Shown here: positions 8,728-17,156 of the stretch, in pieces
Numbering within the stretch: the first letter of the stretch is position 1
How the letters are laid out: each line of letters starts with the position of its first letter
NCBI RefSeq assembly: GCF_047824785.1
Contig: NZ_CP181167.1
Span: forward strand, 1,922,001-1,986,000
Source: Nitrobacter sp039808345
GTDB lineage: Bacteria > Pseudomonadota > Alphaproteobacteria > Rhizobiales > Xanthobacteraceae
Length of the DNA: 64,000 nucleotides
Direction of reading: 5' to 3'
Program-made: the position numbers and the translations under genes
The notes under the pieces: model-generated
The model's input: the letters and a program-made list of their open reading frames with translations, nothing else
The model's database searches: none
What the model was told of the DNA's origin: nothing

Positions 8728-9401
8728 GTGGAAACCTCGCTTTATCTTCCGGTCAAACGCCATCTGGAAAGTCTCGGTTTCTCGGTCAAAGGCGAAGTCG
8801 GAGGCTGCGACCTGGTTGCGCTGAACGGCGACGATCCGCCCGTCGTGGTGATTGGCGAACTAAAGCTGAGTTTCAATCTGGAGCTTATCCTGCAAGGCGT
8901 CGAGCGCGCGGGCGCGTGCGATGAGGTCTGGCTTGCCGCCAGGCTGTCAATGCGTGGCAAGGGCCGCGAGAGCGACGCGCGCTATCGCAACCTGTGCCGG
9001 AGGCTCGGGTTCGGAATGCTCGGGGTGACACAAGAGGGGAGCGTTGAGATATTGGTGGCGCCCTCACTGTCAGTCCGCGCCGCAATCCGAAAAAGCGCTC
9101 CCGCCTGGTCATCGAGCATCAACGCCGCAAGGGCGATCCTGTCGCCGGCGGCAGCACGCGGACGCCGATCATGACAGCGTATCGCCAGCAGGCGTTGAGT
9201 TGCGCGGCCGCGATGGTTGCAGGTCCATGTCGCGTGCGGGATCTCAGAGGAGAGAATCCGGACGCCGGAAGAATCCTTCTTCACAATGTCTATGGATGGT
9301 TCGATCGCGTCGAGCGTGGAATTTACGGCCTGACCGAGGCCGGCAGGGACGCGCTGAAGCGATGGCCGCAGCACCCATGCGAAGCAGTGTCGATCGAATG
9401 A
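8728..9401 (+). pseudogene. DUF2161 putative PD-(D/E)XK phosphodiesterase, frameshifted
   Basis: The first part reads from GTG 8728 (METSLYLPVKRHLESLGF..., GELKLSF with the E-x-K core of a PD-(D/E)XK nuclease fold). Family resemblance stops after EILVAP at about 9060. The expected continuation (SPRRNPKKRSRLVIEHQRRKGDP, MTAYRQQALSCAAA...) is found in another frame from about 9072 to the stop at 9401. A single missing base near 9060-9072 would join the two. The original product would be about 224 residues. The first frame alone ends at 9174 with 148 residues. Either a true pseudogene or a sequencing error explains this. Confidence 0.8.
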
Positions 9402-9758
9402 GTTCAGCGGGTCGGGCTTCTGGTCAGGCGCTGGGGTCTTCAACCAAGGCGCGGCGGCATGTCGCACATGGGTTCGTTCTCCATCTGGCAATGTGCAAAG
9501 CGCGTCAAAATGCATAGCTGCTTTGCCACTCCGGACCCCATATTGAGATGAGGTGCCGAGTTCCTGGAGCAGGATAACGTTTGATTGTACTTCCCGCTTC
9601 GTCACGCCGACGCCTGTATTATGAATTTGAATCGAAAGGCGCGGATGTCGGAGACGGATCGTTCGAAGGGCCGTCGTCTTCGAACGATTATGGTCATGGT
9701 GTGTTGAGGCGTTTCACGTCAATTTTCATGGGCCGGGTTTGCGCAACCATTGAGGCGA
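9402..9758. other. Intergenic region, nothing recognised
   Basis: About 350 bases without a protein-like frame, RNA gene or repeat that I recognise. A short palindrome-like tcgttcgaagg...cttcgaacga occurs at about 9659-9687. Confidence 0.4.
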
Positions 9759-9761
9759 ATG

Positions 9762-10061
9762 ATGAGTGAAGGCTGGCATACAAAATATGGCATCCGGCGG
9801 GTTCGCCGCGATCCCCCTACGTTGGAGGAGGCTATCTTCGCGGCTACCGGGATCACCGACGATCTCGATTCGCAGGCGGAGATCGCGGCATCGCTGATTG
9901 GAATGCCGTTCGATATCGTTCACGCGGAGGTCAAGAAGACCGCTCGAACTGTTACGCGGTCTCCCACGACGCGCGTGATAGCGGGTGAGCAAGGTGCGCT
10001 CCGTTCGGTCGTCGTCGAGCGTCGCGTGGCCCGCAGATTCGCCAATGACAAGCGGCTTTGA
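9762..10061 (+). CDS. Conserved hypothetical protein
   Basis: A 99-residue soluble protein starting MSEGWHTKYGIRRVRRDPPTLEEAIFAA and continuing with an acidic helical middle (ITDDLDSQAEIAASLIGMPFDIVHAEV). I recall similar small proteins in Bradyrhizobium, but no function. ATGs at 9759 and 9762 are both possible; gagg at 9752-9755 precedes them. The C-terminal third (RTVTRSPTTRVIAGEQG...) is basic and looks unstructured. It stands alone. Confidence 0.6.
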   Translation: MSEGWHTKYGIRRVRRDPPTLEEAIFAATGITDDLDSQAEIAASLIGMPFDIVHAEVKKTARTVTRSPTTRVIAGEQGALRSVVVERRVARRFANDKRL

Positions 10062-10218
10062 CGCGAACAGGTCTTTACCGCAGCCGCAGAAGCACTGTTT
10101 TATTACGTTCACGAGCACAGTTGACGTTCTTCAGAGCCGGAGAATCGCGTTACGAGAACGCTATGGTCCGAGTTGAGCCCGCGGACATCTTTCGCCTGGA
10201 ACCTACAGAAGATATCGA

Positions 10219-10464
10219 ATGCCGGAACATCGCGGCCTATTCTCCTTGATGGCGGCCACATTGATCGTTGTATCGCCTGTCGCATACGCGTCGCAGGTTT
10301 CGAGAGAGACCGACATCGTGCATTTACGACTGGGCGAACGCATTCTTGTCGATGACGGATCCTGTCCCGCGGGTGAGATCAAGGAAGTCGCCGGTACGAA
10401 ACTGACCCCGGCCGGCGTCGTCCGGGCACGCAAGTGCATACCGCGGATCCGCTTGAAGCGATGA
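10219..10464 (+). CDS. Small secreted protein (DUF6719-like)
   Basis: An 81-residue product with a clear signal peptide (SLMAATLIVVSPVAYAS, cleavage near residue 25). The mature part reads VHLRLGERILVDDGSCPAGEIKEVAGTKLTPAGVVRARKCIPR, a pattern I associate with DUF6719 proteins of Bradyrhizobiaceae. Two cysteines could form a disulfide. Probably periplasmic; role unknown. It is followed by a dispersed repeat and is convergent with creA. Confidence 0.7.
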   Translation: MPEHRGLFSLMAATLIVVSPVAYASQVSRETDIVHLRLGERILVDDGSCPAGEIKEVAGTKLTPAGVVRARKCIPRIRLKR

Positions 10465-10520
10465 ACATGTACCACGATCAAGGCGCGAAAGAGCATCTCC
10501 TTAGAAATGAACTCCTGTTT

Positions 10521-10710
10521 GATCGAGCATGATCCGATCAGGTTGAGTCGGACCATGCTTCATAAGTGATCGTCTGGCCGTATTTCCTTGCGGCGAACAG
10601 GTCATCCACTTTGCGCTGGCGCGGCCCTTCGGGTCGGGATCATGCTCTTGATTGTTGTTTTGGCGCGTTTTCTTCACGCGAACCGGTGTCCACTTCGCTC
10701 GAAAACGCTT
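10521..10710. repeat. Dispersed mosaic repeat, copy B
   Basis: A composite of three blocks seen elsewhere: a GAGCATGATCCG...CGGACCATGCT block (shared with 30.7 and 56.2 kb), a 43-bp CCACTTTGCGCTGGCGCGGC... block (10606-10648, shared with 51512), and TTCTTCACGCGAACCGGTGTCCA followed by CTTCGCTCGAAAACGCT. It lacks the 25-bp hairpin found in copies D and J at the same joint. It abuts the stop codon of creA. Confidence 0.85.
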
Positions 10711-11270
10711 CAATCGGAAATGAAATCCGAGCATTTTTGCATGGCCGTATCCGAGGCGCCCCATGGCATGATCGGTACCGAGGACGTCGAATTCTGTGGC
10801 GAGCCTTCGATCACCCGGTCGGAGTAAACCATGTAGACCAGCACGTTTCGTTTTGCGTCACAGCCCCGTACGATCTGCATCTTCTTGAAGAACAGCGAAC
10901 GCCGCTGGCGGAATATGTCATCGCCTTGCTTCAGCTTTTCCTTGAAGCGTATCGGTCCTGTCTGGCGGCAGGCGAGCGAAATATCCGAGACTTCCTCCGC
11001 CACTCCGAGCCAGCCCTTGATGCCACCCTTCTCGGGTACAGTGAAATGACATGCGACACCTTCGATCCCCGGATCGTCGACGCCATACGTCGCGAGCTTG
11101 TCATTCGGCGTCAGCAGCTTGAAAACCGTCGAGCGGCGAAAGATCAAGTCGGGCTCGTCTGCTGCGTGGGCGTATGTTCCAGCGAGCATCGCGGTCGCCA
11201 GAACGATAAAGGCTAGAAAGGTCTGAGCCGTCCGGCGCCTCTCATCATGAATTCGAGCTCGAAATGTCAT
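10710..11270 (-). CDS. creA: CreA family periplasmic protein
   Basis: A 186-residue protein with an N-terminal signal peptide (FLAFIVLATAMLAGTYAHA). The body matches the CreA family: VFKLLTPNDKLATYGVDDPGIEGVACHF, GGIKGWLGVAEEVSDISLACRQTG, RSLFFKKMQIVRGCDAKRNVLVYMVYSD and VEGS-like VIEGSPQNSTSSVPIMPW. The function of CreA is not established; it is secreted. The last residues (ATAMQKC...) run up to the edge of repeat B, so the C-terminus may have been altered by the repeat. It is divergent from the L,D-transpeptidase gene. Confidence 0.88.
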   Translation of the reverse strand: MTFRARIHDERRRTAQTFLAFIVLATAMLAGTYAHAADEPDLIFRRSTVFKLLTPNDKLATYGVDDPGIEGVACHFTVPEKGGIKGWLGVAEEVSDISLACRQTGPIRFKEKLKQGDDIFRQRRSLFFKKMQIVRGCDAKRNVLVYMVYSDRVIEGSPQNSTSSVPIMPWGASDTAMQKCSDFISD

Positions 11271-11471
11271 CAGGTAGCTCCATTTGCTGAGTTCGGCCTA
11301 TGTAGGTTCTTCAAGTTTCCGAAAAAAGGTCCGGGTCGTCCGGCAAGCCGAGAATTAGAGTCGTGTGAAGGATTTTGCATTACCCTGCGTAGGCTGACCG
11401 GGAACCGACACGGGCCGGCCGGGCGTGACGTCCGCGACGCTCATCTGAACCATGATTCGAGGGACGAAGGC

Positions 11472-12947
11472 GTGAGTGAATATTGGTCTTTCCTGCGCGT
11501 GATACGGCGGCATTCGTTGTCCGCCAATTTTCCCCTGGTTCGCGCGGGTGCATATCGCCGCCCGCCGCACGTGGGGATTGGACTGGTGACCGCGATCCTG
11601 ATCGGGCTCGGATCACCCGCTCACAGCCAGTTCTTCTGGCAGGAGGATTATCCGGAGGTTTATATCGAGGCGCCTCCCCCGCCGCCGCCCGTGACGAGGC
11701 CGCAGGCGCACGAATCCAAACCTCGCCGTCTTTCAAAGCCAGAACCGGCAGCCAAGGTCATACGGAAGCCGAACGGTCCGGTCATCATTGCCGTTTCAAT
11801 CCGCCGGCAAACTATGAAGGTCTACGACGGCAACGGCCTTTTCGCCGAAACGCCGGTGTCGACCGGAATGCGCGGCCACTCCACTCCAATGGGGGTTTTC
11901 AGCGTCATTCAAAAGCGAAAATGGCATCGCTCGAACATCTACAGCAACGCGCCGATGCCCTACATGCAACGCATCACCTGGTCGGGCATCGCGATGCACG
12001 CCGGCGCGCTTCCGGGTTATCCGGCATCGCACGGATGTATCCGAATGCCGATGGACTTCGCGGTCAAGATGTGGAGTTGGACCAGGATTGGCGCGAGGGT
12101 CATCATCACGCCCGGCGAGGTGACGCCCGCTGATTTTTCGCACCCGCTGCTGGCAACCCGCCGTCCTGAGTCCGAGGCCGCGCCGGCCGAGGTGAAAGCC
12201 TCCGCCGCCAGCGATGCCACGCCGCAAGTCGAGGTTTCATCGGGTGCGTCCGATTCGCCCGCGACCGGTGAGTCTATTACCGCAACGCCTGAGGCGGCCG
12301 CCGAGCCGGTCAAGGCCGATTCAGAAAATGCGCAGGGCGCCGAGGTCACGGTCACGGCGGCGGTCAAGGTTGACGGAGATACGGCGGCCTCCCCGGCTGG
12401 AACTCCGGCAATGCCGGAGGACCAGTCGCAGTCCTCTCCTGCTCCTGCAAGCGCCGAGGAAACCGGGCTTATGGCGATCTCCGCACTGAAGCGCAGCGAC
12501 CGGATCGCGGTCTTCGTCAGCGGCAAGGACAGCAAGATCTATGTGCGGCAGAACTTCTCGCCGATATTCGATGCTCCCATCACGATCGCCGCAAGGGATC
12601 GGCCCCTGGGAACACATGTGTTCACGGCGAGAACGACCAGGGACAGCAAGGATGACTTCCGCTGGTCGGTGGTCTCGCTCCCGGCTCTCGCGCACCGCGC
12701 CGATCGGGTTCACATTTCAAAAAACCAGCCCGCCCGGCAAACGAAGGTGGCCGACGCGACCGCCAGACCCGTTTCGGTTCCGGACAGTCCCACCGAAGCG
12801 CTGGATCGCGTCTCCTTTCCAGAGGACGTCATGGCGAAAATCGCAAGCGCCCTTTCGACGGGAGACTCGATCGTGATCTCGGATCAGGGGATCGGGGGGA
12901 GCGGCGAAACGGGTGAAGGCACCGACTTCATCGTCAAGCTGCCATAA
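11472..12947 (+). CDS. L,D-transpeptidase (YkuD) with extended Ala/Pro-rich tail
   Basis: L,D-transpeptidases cross-link peptidoglycan or attach proteins to it in the periplasm. From GTG 11472 (behind GAAGG at 11466-11470) the protein has 491 residues. An N-terminal signal or anchor (GIGLVTAILIGLGSPAHSQ) is followed by a proline-rich linker, then the YkuD domain (about 95-215) with HAGALPGYPASHGCIRM, giving His176, His187 and catalytic Cys189. An Ala/Glu-rich linker (about 220-330) leads to a second C-terminal region (IAVFVSGKDSKIYVRQNFSPIFDAP) resembling a degenerate half-domain. An open frame extends upstream to 11247 but lacks a signal-like start. Confidence 0.88.
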   Translation: MSEYWSFLRVIRRHSLSANFPLVRAGAYRRPPHVGIGLVTAILIGLGSPAHSQFFWQEDYPEVYIEAPPPPPPVTRPQAHESKPRRLSKPEPAAKVIRKPNGPVIIAVSIRRQTMKVYDGNGLFAETPVSTGMRGHSTPMGVFSVIQKRKWHRSNIYSNAPMPYMQRITWSGIAMHAGALPGYPASHGCIRMPMDFAVKMWSWTRIGARVIITPGEVTPADFSHPLLATRRPESEAAPAEVKASAASDATPQVEVSSGASDSPATGESITATPEAAAEPVKADSENAQGAEVTVTAAVKVDGDTAASPAGTPAMPEDQSQSSPAPASAEETGLMAISALKRSDRIAVFVSGKDSKIYVRQNFSPIFDAPITIAARDRPLGTHVFTARTTRDSKDDFRWSVVSLPALAHRADRVHISKNQPARQTKVADATARPVSVPDSPTEALDRVSFPEDVMAKIASALSTGDSIVISDQGIGGSGETGEGTDFIVKLP

Positions 12948-13007
12948 TGTGACGATTCAACCGTTCGGGATTTTGCTGGGCGGCATGTCACGCGTAGCGC
13001 GGTCCTG

Positions 13008-13056
13008 TAGCGTTCTCGAGCGAACCCGGATTCCACTTCGCTCGAAAACGCTATAG
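13008..13056. repeat. Dispersed mosaic repeat, copy C (short form)
   Basis: A 49-bp imperfect palindrome, TAGCGTTCTCGAGCGAA...TTCGCTCGAAAACGCTATA. It is nearly the same as the copy at 28901 (G) in the same orientation. It separates the transpeptidase stop from the deacetylase start. Confidence 0.85.
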
Positions 13057-13106
13057 GATACAAAGTGGACGACTCAACTACGAAACCTTTTGGGGTGGTG
13101 ATCGAG

Positions 13107-14051
13107 ATGCGCATAACGACGGGGCTGATTTTTGCAGGCGCGGTTTCGTTGTGCGCCGCCACGGTTGCCTGGTCGCAGACACCTGCTTGGTCGCAGACAC
13201 CGGCACCCAAGGGAGCGCAGAATACCGCGCCGGTTCCCGCGCGGGCCAGCGGACCGCAGGTCGCCTGTAACGGAAACCCCGACGCACTCGGTGTCGCACG
13301 CGTGGTCCAGATCGACACGACGGGCGGTCCGGGCTTCGGCTTCGAGCATTTCAAGCAACTCGACTTCCTCCGTGACAAGGAAGTGGTGTTGACGTTCGAT
13401 GACGGCCCATGGCCCGGAACTACGCCAGCCGTGCTGAAGGCGCTTGCCGATCAGTGCACCACCGGCATCTTTTTCTCGATCGGAAAGCACGCGACGTATC
13501 ATCCCGAGATTTTGCGGAATGTCGCCGCCGCCGGCCATACCATCGGTGGCCACACCTGGTCTCATGCCAATCTGAACAACAAGAAGCTCTCCACGGAACA
13601 GCGTAAGGACGAAGTCGAGAAAGGATTCAGCGCCGTCAAGTGGGCGCTTGAGGCTGAACCCTCGCCGTTTTTCCGTTTCCCGGCGCTTCAGCACCCGCCG
13701 GAACTGGTGACGTATCTGGGCGAACGAAACATCGCGATGTTTTCCTGCGACGTCGATTCGTTCGACTTCAAGGCGCGCAAGCCGGAACAGGTGGTCGACA
13801 ACATCTTCAAGAAGCTGGACAAGGTCGGCAAGGGCATCATCCTGATGCACGATTTCCAGAAACGCACGGCCGAGGCGCTTCCCGAGGTTCTGCGCCGGCT
13901 CAAGGCAGGAGGCTACAAAGTGGTGCAGATGAAGGCCAAGGCCCCCGTCCAGACGCTCGCGCAATATGATGAGGAACTGAAGAAGGATACGAAGTTGCCG
14001 ACCGTGAGCACGCGGCCGGTCAATAGCGTGGTTCAGACGATCTCCGAATAG
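13107..14051 (+). CDS. Secreted polysaccharide deacetylase (NodB-like)
   Basis: A 314-residue protein with signal peptide RITTGLIFAGAVSLCAATVAWSQ. The NodB homology domain has LTFDDGPWPGTTPAVLKAL (metal-binding Asp and catalytic Asp), HTWSHANL (metal-binding His pair) and FFRFPALQHPPELVTYL. Such enzymes remove N- or O-acetyl groups from peptidoglycan or surface glycans. Just after the signal peptide the segment WSQTPA is tandemly duplicated at DNA level (18-bp unit near 13171-13206). I chose ATG 13107 for the signal peptide; GTG 13065 is an upstream alternative. The substrate is not deducible. Confidence 0.9.
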   Translation: MRITTGLIFAGAVSLCAATVAWSQTPAWSQTPAPKGAQNTAPVPARASGPQVACNGNPDALGVARVVQIDTTGGPGFGFEHFKQLDFLRDKEVVLTFDDGPWPGTTPAVLKALADQCTTGIFFSIGKHATYHPEILRNVAAAGHTIGGHTWSHANLNNKKLSTEQRKDEVEKGFSAVKWALEAEPSPFFRFPALQHPPELVTYLGERNIAMFSCDVDSFDFKARKPEQVVDNIFKKLDKVGKGIILMHDFQKRTAEALPEVLRRLKAGGYKVVQMKAKAPVQTLAQYDEELKKDTKLPTVSTRPVNSVVQTISE

Positions 14052-14072
14052 CGCGACGATCTGGAACGCAAA

Positions 14073-14627
14073 ATGCTTCGTGTCGAGGGTTACGTTATCG
14101 TGTCGGCTGACGGAATGCTTGCCGATGCCAACCGGGTGATGCCCGAAGCGCTGAAGTTCAAGGGTGATCTCGAATTCTTCACGTCGGGTCTTGATGGCGC
14201 GGCTGTCGTCGTTCACGGGCGCAATTCGTTCGAGGATCAGCCCAACTCTCCGCGTCGCAAAAGGATCATCCTCACCAGCCGCGTAGCCGCTCTTGAGGAT
14301 GACCCCGAAAACGAAAAGGCGACCTTATGGAATCCCGCCGGCGCTTCGTTCGCGGACGCCTGCGCCCATGCCGGCGTGCGCGAGGGAACGGCCGCGATCA
14401 TCGGTGGACCTTCAGTTTTCGAGATGTTTCTCGATCGCTACGACACGTTCTGGCTATCGGAAGCTCCGCATGTGAGGCTGCCCGGAGGCGAAGGCTGCTT
14501 TCCTGCCGTTCCGGATAGCTCACCGCAAGCTGTGCTGGCGGCGCACGGCCTTCAGCCTCGCGAGGTCCGGATTCTCGATGCGAAGAACGACGTTCGCGTC
14601 ACCGCGTGGCGTCGGCCGCAGGGTTAG
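14073..14627 (+). CDS. RibD/dihydrofolate-reductase-fold protein
   Basis: A 184-residue protein with features of the RibD C-terminal/DHFR-like fold: N-terminal VEGYVIVSADGMLAD, VVVHGRNSFE, RRKRIILTSRVAAL and GTAAIIGGPSVFEMFLDRYDTFWLSE. Members use NAD(P)H on pteridine- or flavin-related substrates, but this one lacks clear folate-binding signatures, so activity is open. It starts 21 nt after the deacetylase stop. Its own stop codon TAG (14625-14627) is the first triplet of dispersed repeat D. Confidence 0.75.
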   Translation: MLRVEGYVIVSADGMLADANRVMPEALKFKGDLEFFTSGLDGAAVVVHGRNSFEDQPNSPRRKRIILTSRVAALEDDPENEKATLWNPAGASFADACAHAGVREGTAAIIGGPSVFEMFLDRYDTFWLSEAPHVRLPGGEGCFPAVPDSSPQAVLAAHGLQPREVRILDAKNDVRVTAWRRPQG

Positions 14628-14754
14628 AGCCTTTCCGCTTCTGATTGAATCAGAAGCGGGCTCTATGAATTTATTTTGTCGCGGTTTCTTCACGCGAACC
14701 GGTGTCCATCCTCGGGTCAAGCCCGAGGATATGCTTCGCTCGAAAACGCTCTAG
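14625..14754. repeat. Dispersed mosaic repeat, copy D, supplying two stop codons
   Basis: A 130-bp copy starting TAGAGCC and ending GCTCTAG between convergent genes. The leading TAG is the stop of the DHFR-like gene on the plus strand, and the trailing CTA, read on the minus strand, is the stop of maeB. It contains the palindrome CCGCTTCTGATTG / CAATCAGAAGCGG-type unit (14637-14660) and a nested hairpin CCTCGGGTC / GCCCGAGG at about 14709-14728. Copy J (49821-49950) is similar along its full length. Confidence 0.9.
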
Positions 14755-17033
14755 ATACGCGTCGCGCGTTCCTGCGCTTCGACCACGGCAATGGCCGTCA
14801 TGTTGAGTATGCCGCGCGCCGTCACTGACGGAGTGAGAATGTGCGCGGGACGCGCGGGACCGATCAGGATAGGCCCGACCAGCAGCCCGTTGCCGAGCAC
14901 CTTGATCATCTGATAGGCCGCGTTCGCCGCATCGAGGTTGGGCAGGATCAGAACGTTGGCGACGCCGGTTAGCCGGGAATGCGGCAGGATCAACTGTCGC
15001 GCGGACTCCGACAGGGCGGTATCGCCCTGCATTTCACCGTCAGCCTCGATATCGGGATGTCGGGCGGTGAAAATCTCGGTCGCCCGGCGCGCCTTGCGCG
15101 CCGATTCGGTGTCGTAGCTGCCGAAATCGGAATGCGACACGAAAGCGATCTTCGGCGTGATGTTGAAGCGCTGAACATGCACCGCGGCCTGGGCCGCGAT
15201 ATCAGCCAGTTCATCCGCGGACGGGTTCGGGCGCACCTGCGTATCCGCGATGAAATAGGCGCCCTTGCCGGTGATCATCAGCGACAGCGCGGCGAAGTCG
15301 CTCGTTCCGGGCAGATACCCGATGATCTCCCGGATGTGCCGGAGGTGCCGCATATAGCTGCCTTCGACGCCGCACAGCATCGCATCAGCTTCGTCTCGCA
15401 CCACCGCGAGCGCGGCGATCACCGTCGCGTTGGTGCGGATCGTGGTGCGGGCGACGTCCGGCGTCGCGCCGTGCCGGCCGGCGACATCGATATAGGACTG
15501 CACATAGGAGCGGTAACGGGGATCGTCCTCGGGGTTGATCAGATCGAAATCCCTGCCCGCCTTGATGGCAAGGCCGAGGCGCTTGATCCGCGTCTCCACC
15601 ACGGACGGGCGGCCGACCAGGATCGGGCGGGCCAGTTGCTCCTCAAGCACCTGCTGGGTTGCCTGCAGCACCCGCATATCCTCGCCCTCGGCGTAGATCA
15701 CCCGAAACGGCTGCTTCTTCGCCTCCGCGAATACCGGTTTCATGACGAGGCCGGACCGGAAGGCAAAGCGTTCAAGCCGCGCGTGGTACTCGTCGAAATT
15801 CGTGATCGGCCGCGTCGCCACCCCCGAGGCCATGGCGGCCTTCGCGACAGCGGGCGCGATGCGCAGGATCAGCCGGGGATCGAACGGACCGGGAATCAGG
15901 GAGCCGGGTCCGAAGCCTTGAGTCTCGCTATCAAACCGGATTGCCGCGTCAAGCGGCGGTTCGCGCGCGAGCCTGGCGATGGCATCGACAGCGGCCAGCT
16001 TCATCTCCTCATTGATCGCGGTGGCGCCGACGTCGAGAGCGCCGCGGAAGATAAAGGGAAAGCACAGGACGTTGTTCACCTGATTGGGAAAGTCCGAACG
16101 CCCGGTGCAGATCATGGCATCGGGCCGCGTCTTGCGTGCCTCTTCCGGCATGATTTCCGGAACAGGGTTGGCGAGCGCCAGCACCAGCGGCCTGTCCGCC
16201 ATCTGCGCGACCATCTCCGGCGTCAGCACCCCGCCGGCGGAGACGCCAAGAAACACATCCGCGCCCGTGATCACCTCCGCCAGCTTGCGTTTGTCCGTCT
16301 TCTGCGCATAAGCCGCCTTCCACTTGTCCATCAGCGTATCGCGGCCCTCGTGGACCAGGCCGTCGATGTCGCAGACCCAGATGTTCTTGCGCTGCGCGCC
16401 CATCGACACCAGCAGGTTGAGGCAGGCGATGGCGGCCGCGCCCGCGCCGGAAGCAACGATCTTCACTTCCGCAAGCGTTTTGCCGTTCAGCAGCAGGGCG
16501 TTGGAGACCGCGGCCGCGACGATGATCGCGGTGCCGTGCTGGTCGTCATGGAACACCGGAATCTTCATCCGGGCCTTCAGGCGCTCCTCGATCTCAAAGC
16601 ACTCCGGTCCCTTGATGTCCTCAAGGTTGATCCCGCCGAAGGTCGGCTCCAGCGCCGCGACCGTCTCCACCACGCGCTCGATGGTGTCGGCGGCGATCTC
16701 GATATCGAACACGTCGATGCCGGCGAATTTCTTGAACAGGACCGCCTTGCCTTCCATCACGGGCTTGGAGGCGAGCGGTCCGATATTGCCAAGACCGAGC
16801 ACGGCCGTGCCGTTCGACACCACCGCGACCAGATTGGCCCGGCCGGTCAGCGTGGCGGCTTCCGCCGGATCGGCGACGATCTCCTCGCAGGCCGCGGCGA
16901 CGCCGGGCGAATAGGCCAGCGCGAGGTCGCGCTGGTTGGCGAGCGGCTTTGTCGGCTGGATTTCGAGCTTGCCGGGACGTGGTGAGCGATGAAAGGACAG
17001 CGCGGCGGAGCGAAGATCCTCTGAATACGACAC
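14751..17033 (-). CDS. maeB: NADP-dependent malic enzyme fused to a phosphotransacetylase-like domain
   Basis: Catalyses malate + NADP to pyruvate + CO2 + NADPH in the cytosol, linking the TCA cycle to gluconeogenesis and NADPH supply. 760 residues, the usual length for the hybrid form. The malic domain (about 1-420) has LALAYSPGVAAACEEI, GTAVLGLGNIGPLASKPVMEGK, FHDDQHGTAIIVAAA and the nucleotide-binding VASGAGAAAIACL. The phosphotransacetylase-like domain follows (about 430-750; MKPVFAEAKKQPFRVIYAEGED, LTGVANVLILPNLDAANAAYQ), usually regulatory through acetyl-CoA binding. Its stop codon is contributed by repeat D. Confidence 0.96.
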   Translation of the reverse strand: MSYSEDLRSAALSFHRSPRPGKLEIQPTKPLANQRDLALAYSPGVAAACEEIVADPAEAATLTGRANLVAVVSNGTAVLGLGNIGPLASKPVMEGKAVLFKKFAGIDVFDIEIAADTIERVVETVAALEPTFGGINLEDIKGPECFEIEERLKARMKIPVFHDDQHGTAIIVAAAVSNALLLNGKTLAEVKIVASGAGAAAIACLNLLVSMGAQRKNIWVCDIDGLVHEGRDTLMDKWKAAYAQKTDKRKLAEVITGADVFLGVSAGGVLTPEMVAQMADRPLVLALANPVPEIMPEEARKTRPDAMICTGRSDFPNQVNNVLCFPFIFRGALDVGATAINEEMKLAAVDAIARLAREPPLDAAIRFDSETQGFGPGSLIPGPFDPRLILRIAPAVAKAAMASGVATRPITNFDEYHARLERFAFRSGLVMKPVFAEAKKQPFRVIYAEGEDMRVLQATQQVLEEQLARPILVGRPSVVETRIKRLGLAIKAGRDFDLINPEDDPRYRSYVQSYIDVAGRHGATPDVARTTIRTNATVIAALAVVRDEADAMLCGVEGSYMRHLRHIREIIGYLPGTSDFAALSLMITGKGAYFIADTQVRPNPSADELADIAAQAAVHVQRFNITPKIAFVSHSDFGSYDTESARKARRATEIFTARHPDIEADGEMQGDTALSESARQLILPHSRLTGVANVLILPNLDAANAAYQMIKVLGNGLLVGPILIGPARPAHILTPSVTARGILNMTAIAVVEAQERATRI

Positions 17034-17156
17034 GTTGCAACGCTCCTTGCCGCCCTCGTCAGCTCCCGGCGTGGGTTCTGACGATGGTGCGCGGTGGCTC
17101 GCCGGCCCAAGCCAAAGCGCCCGAGCGATGCTCGCAATGACGCTGGAATCGAGGCG

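Noticed and set aside
14979..16985. A 668-codon frame antisense to maeB
   Set aside because: Arg/His/Gly-rich shadow frame with no domain; maeB on the other strand carries all expected motifs.
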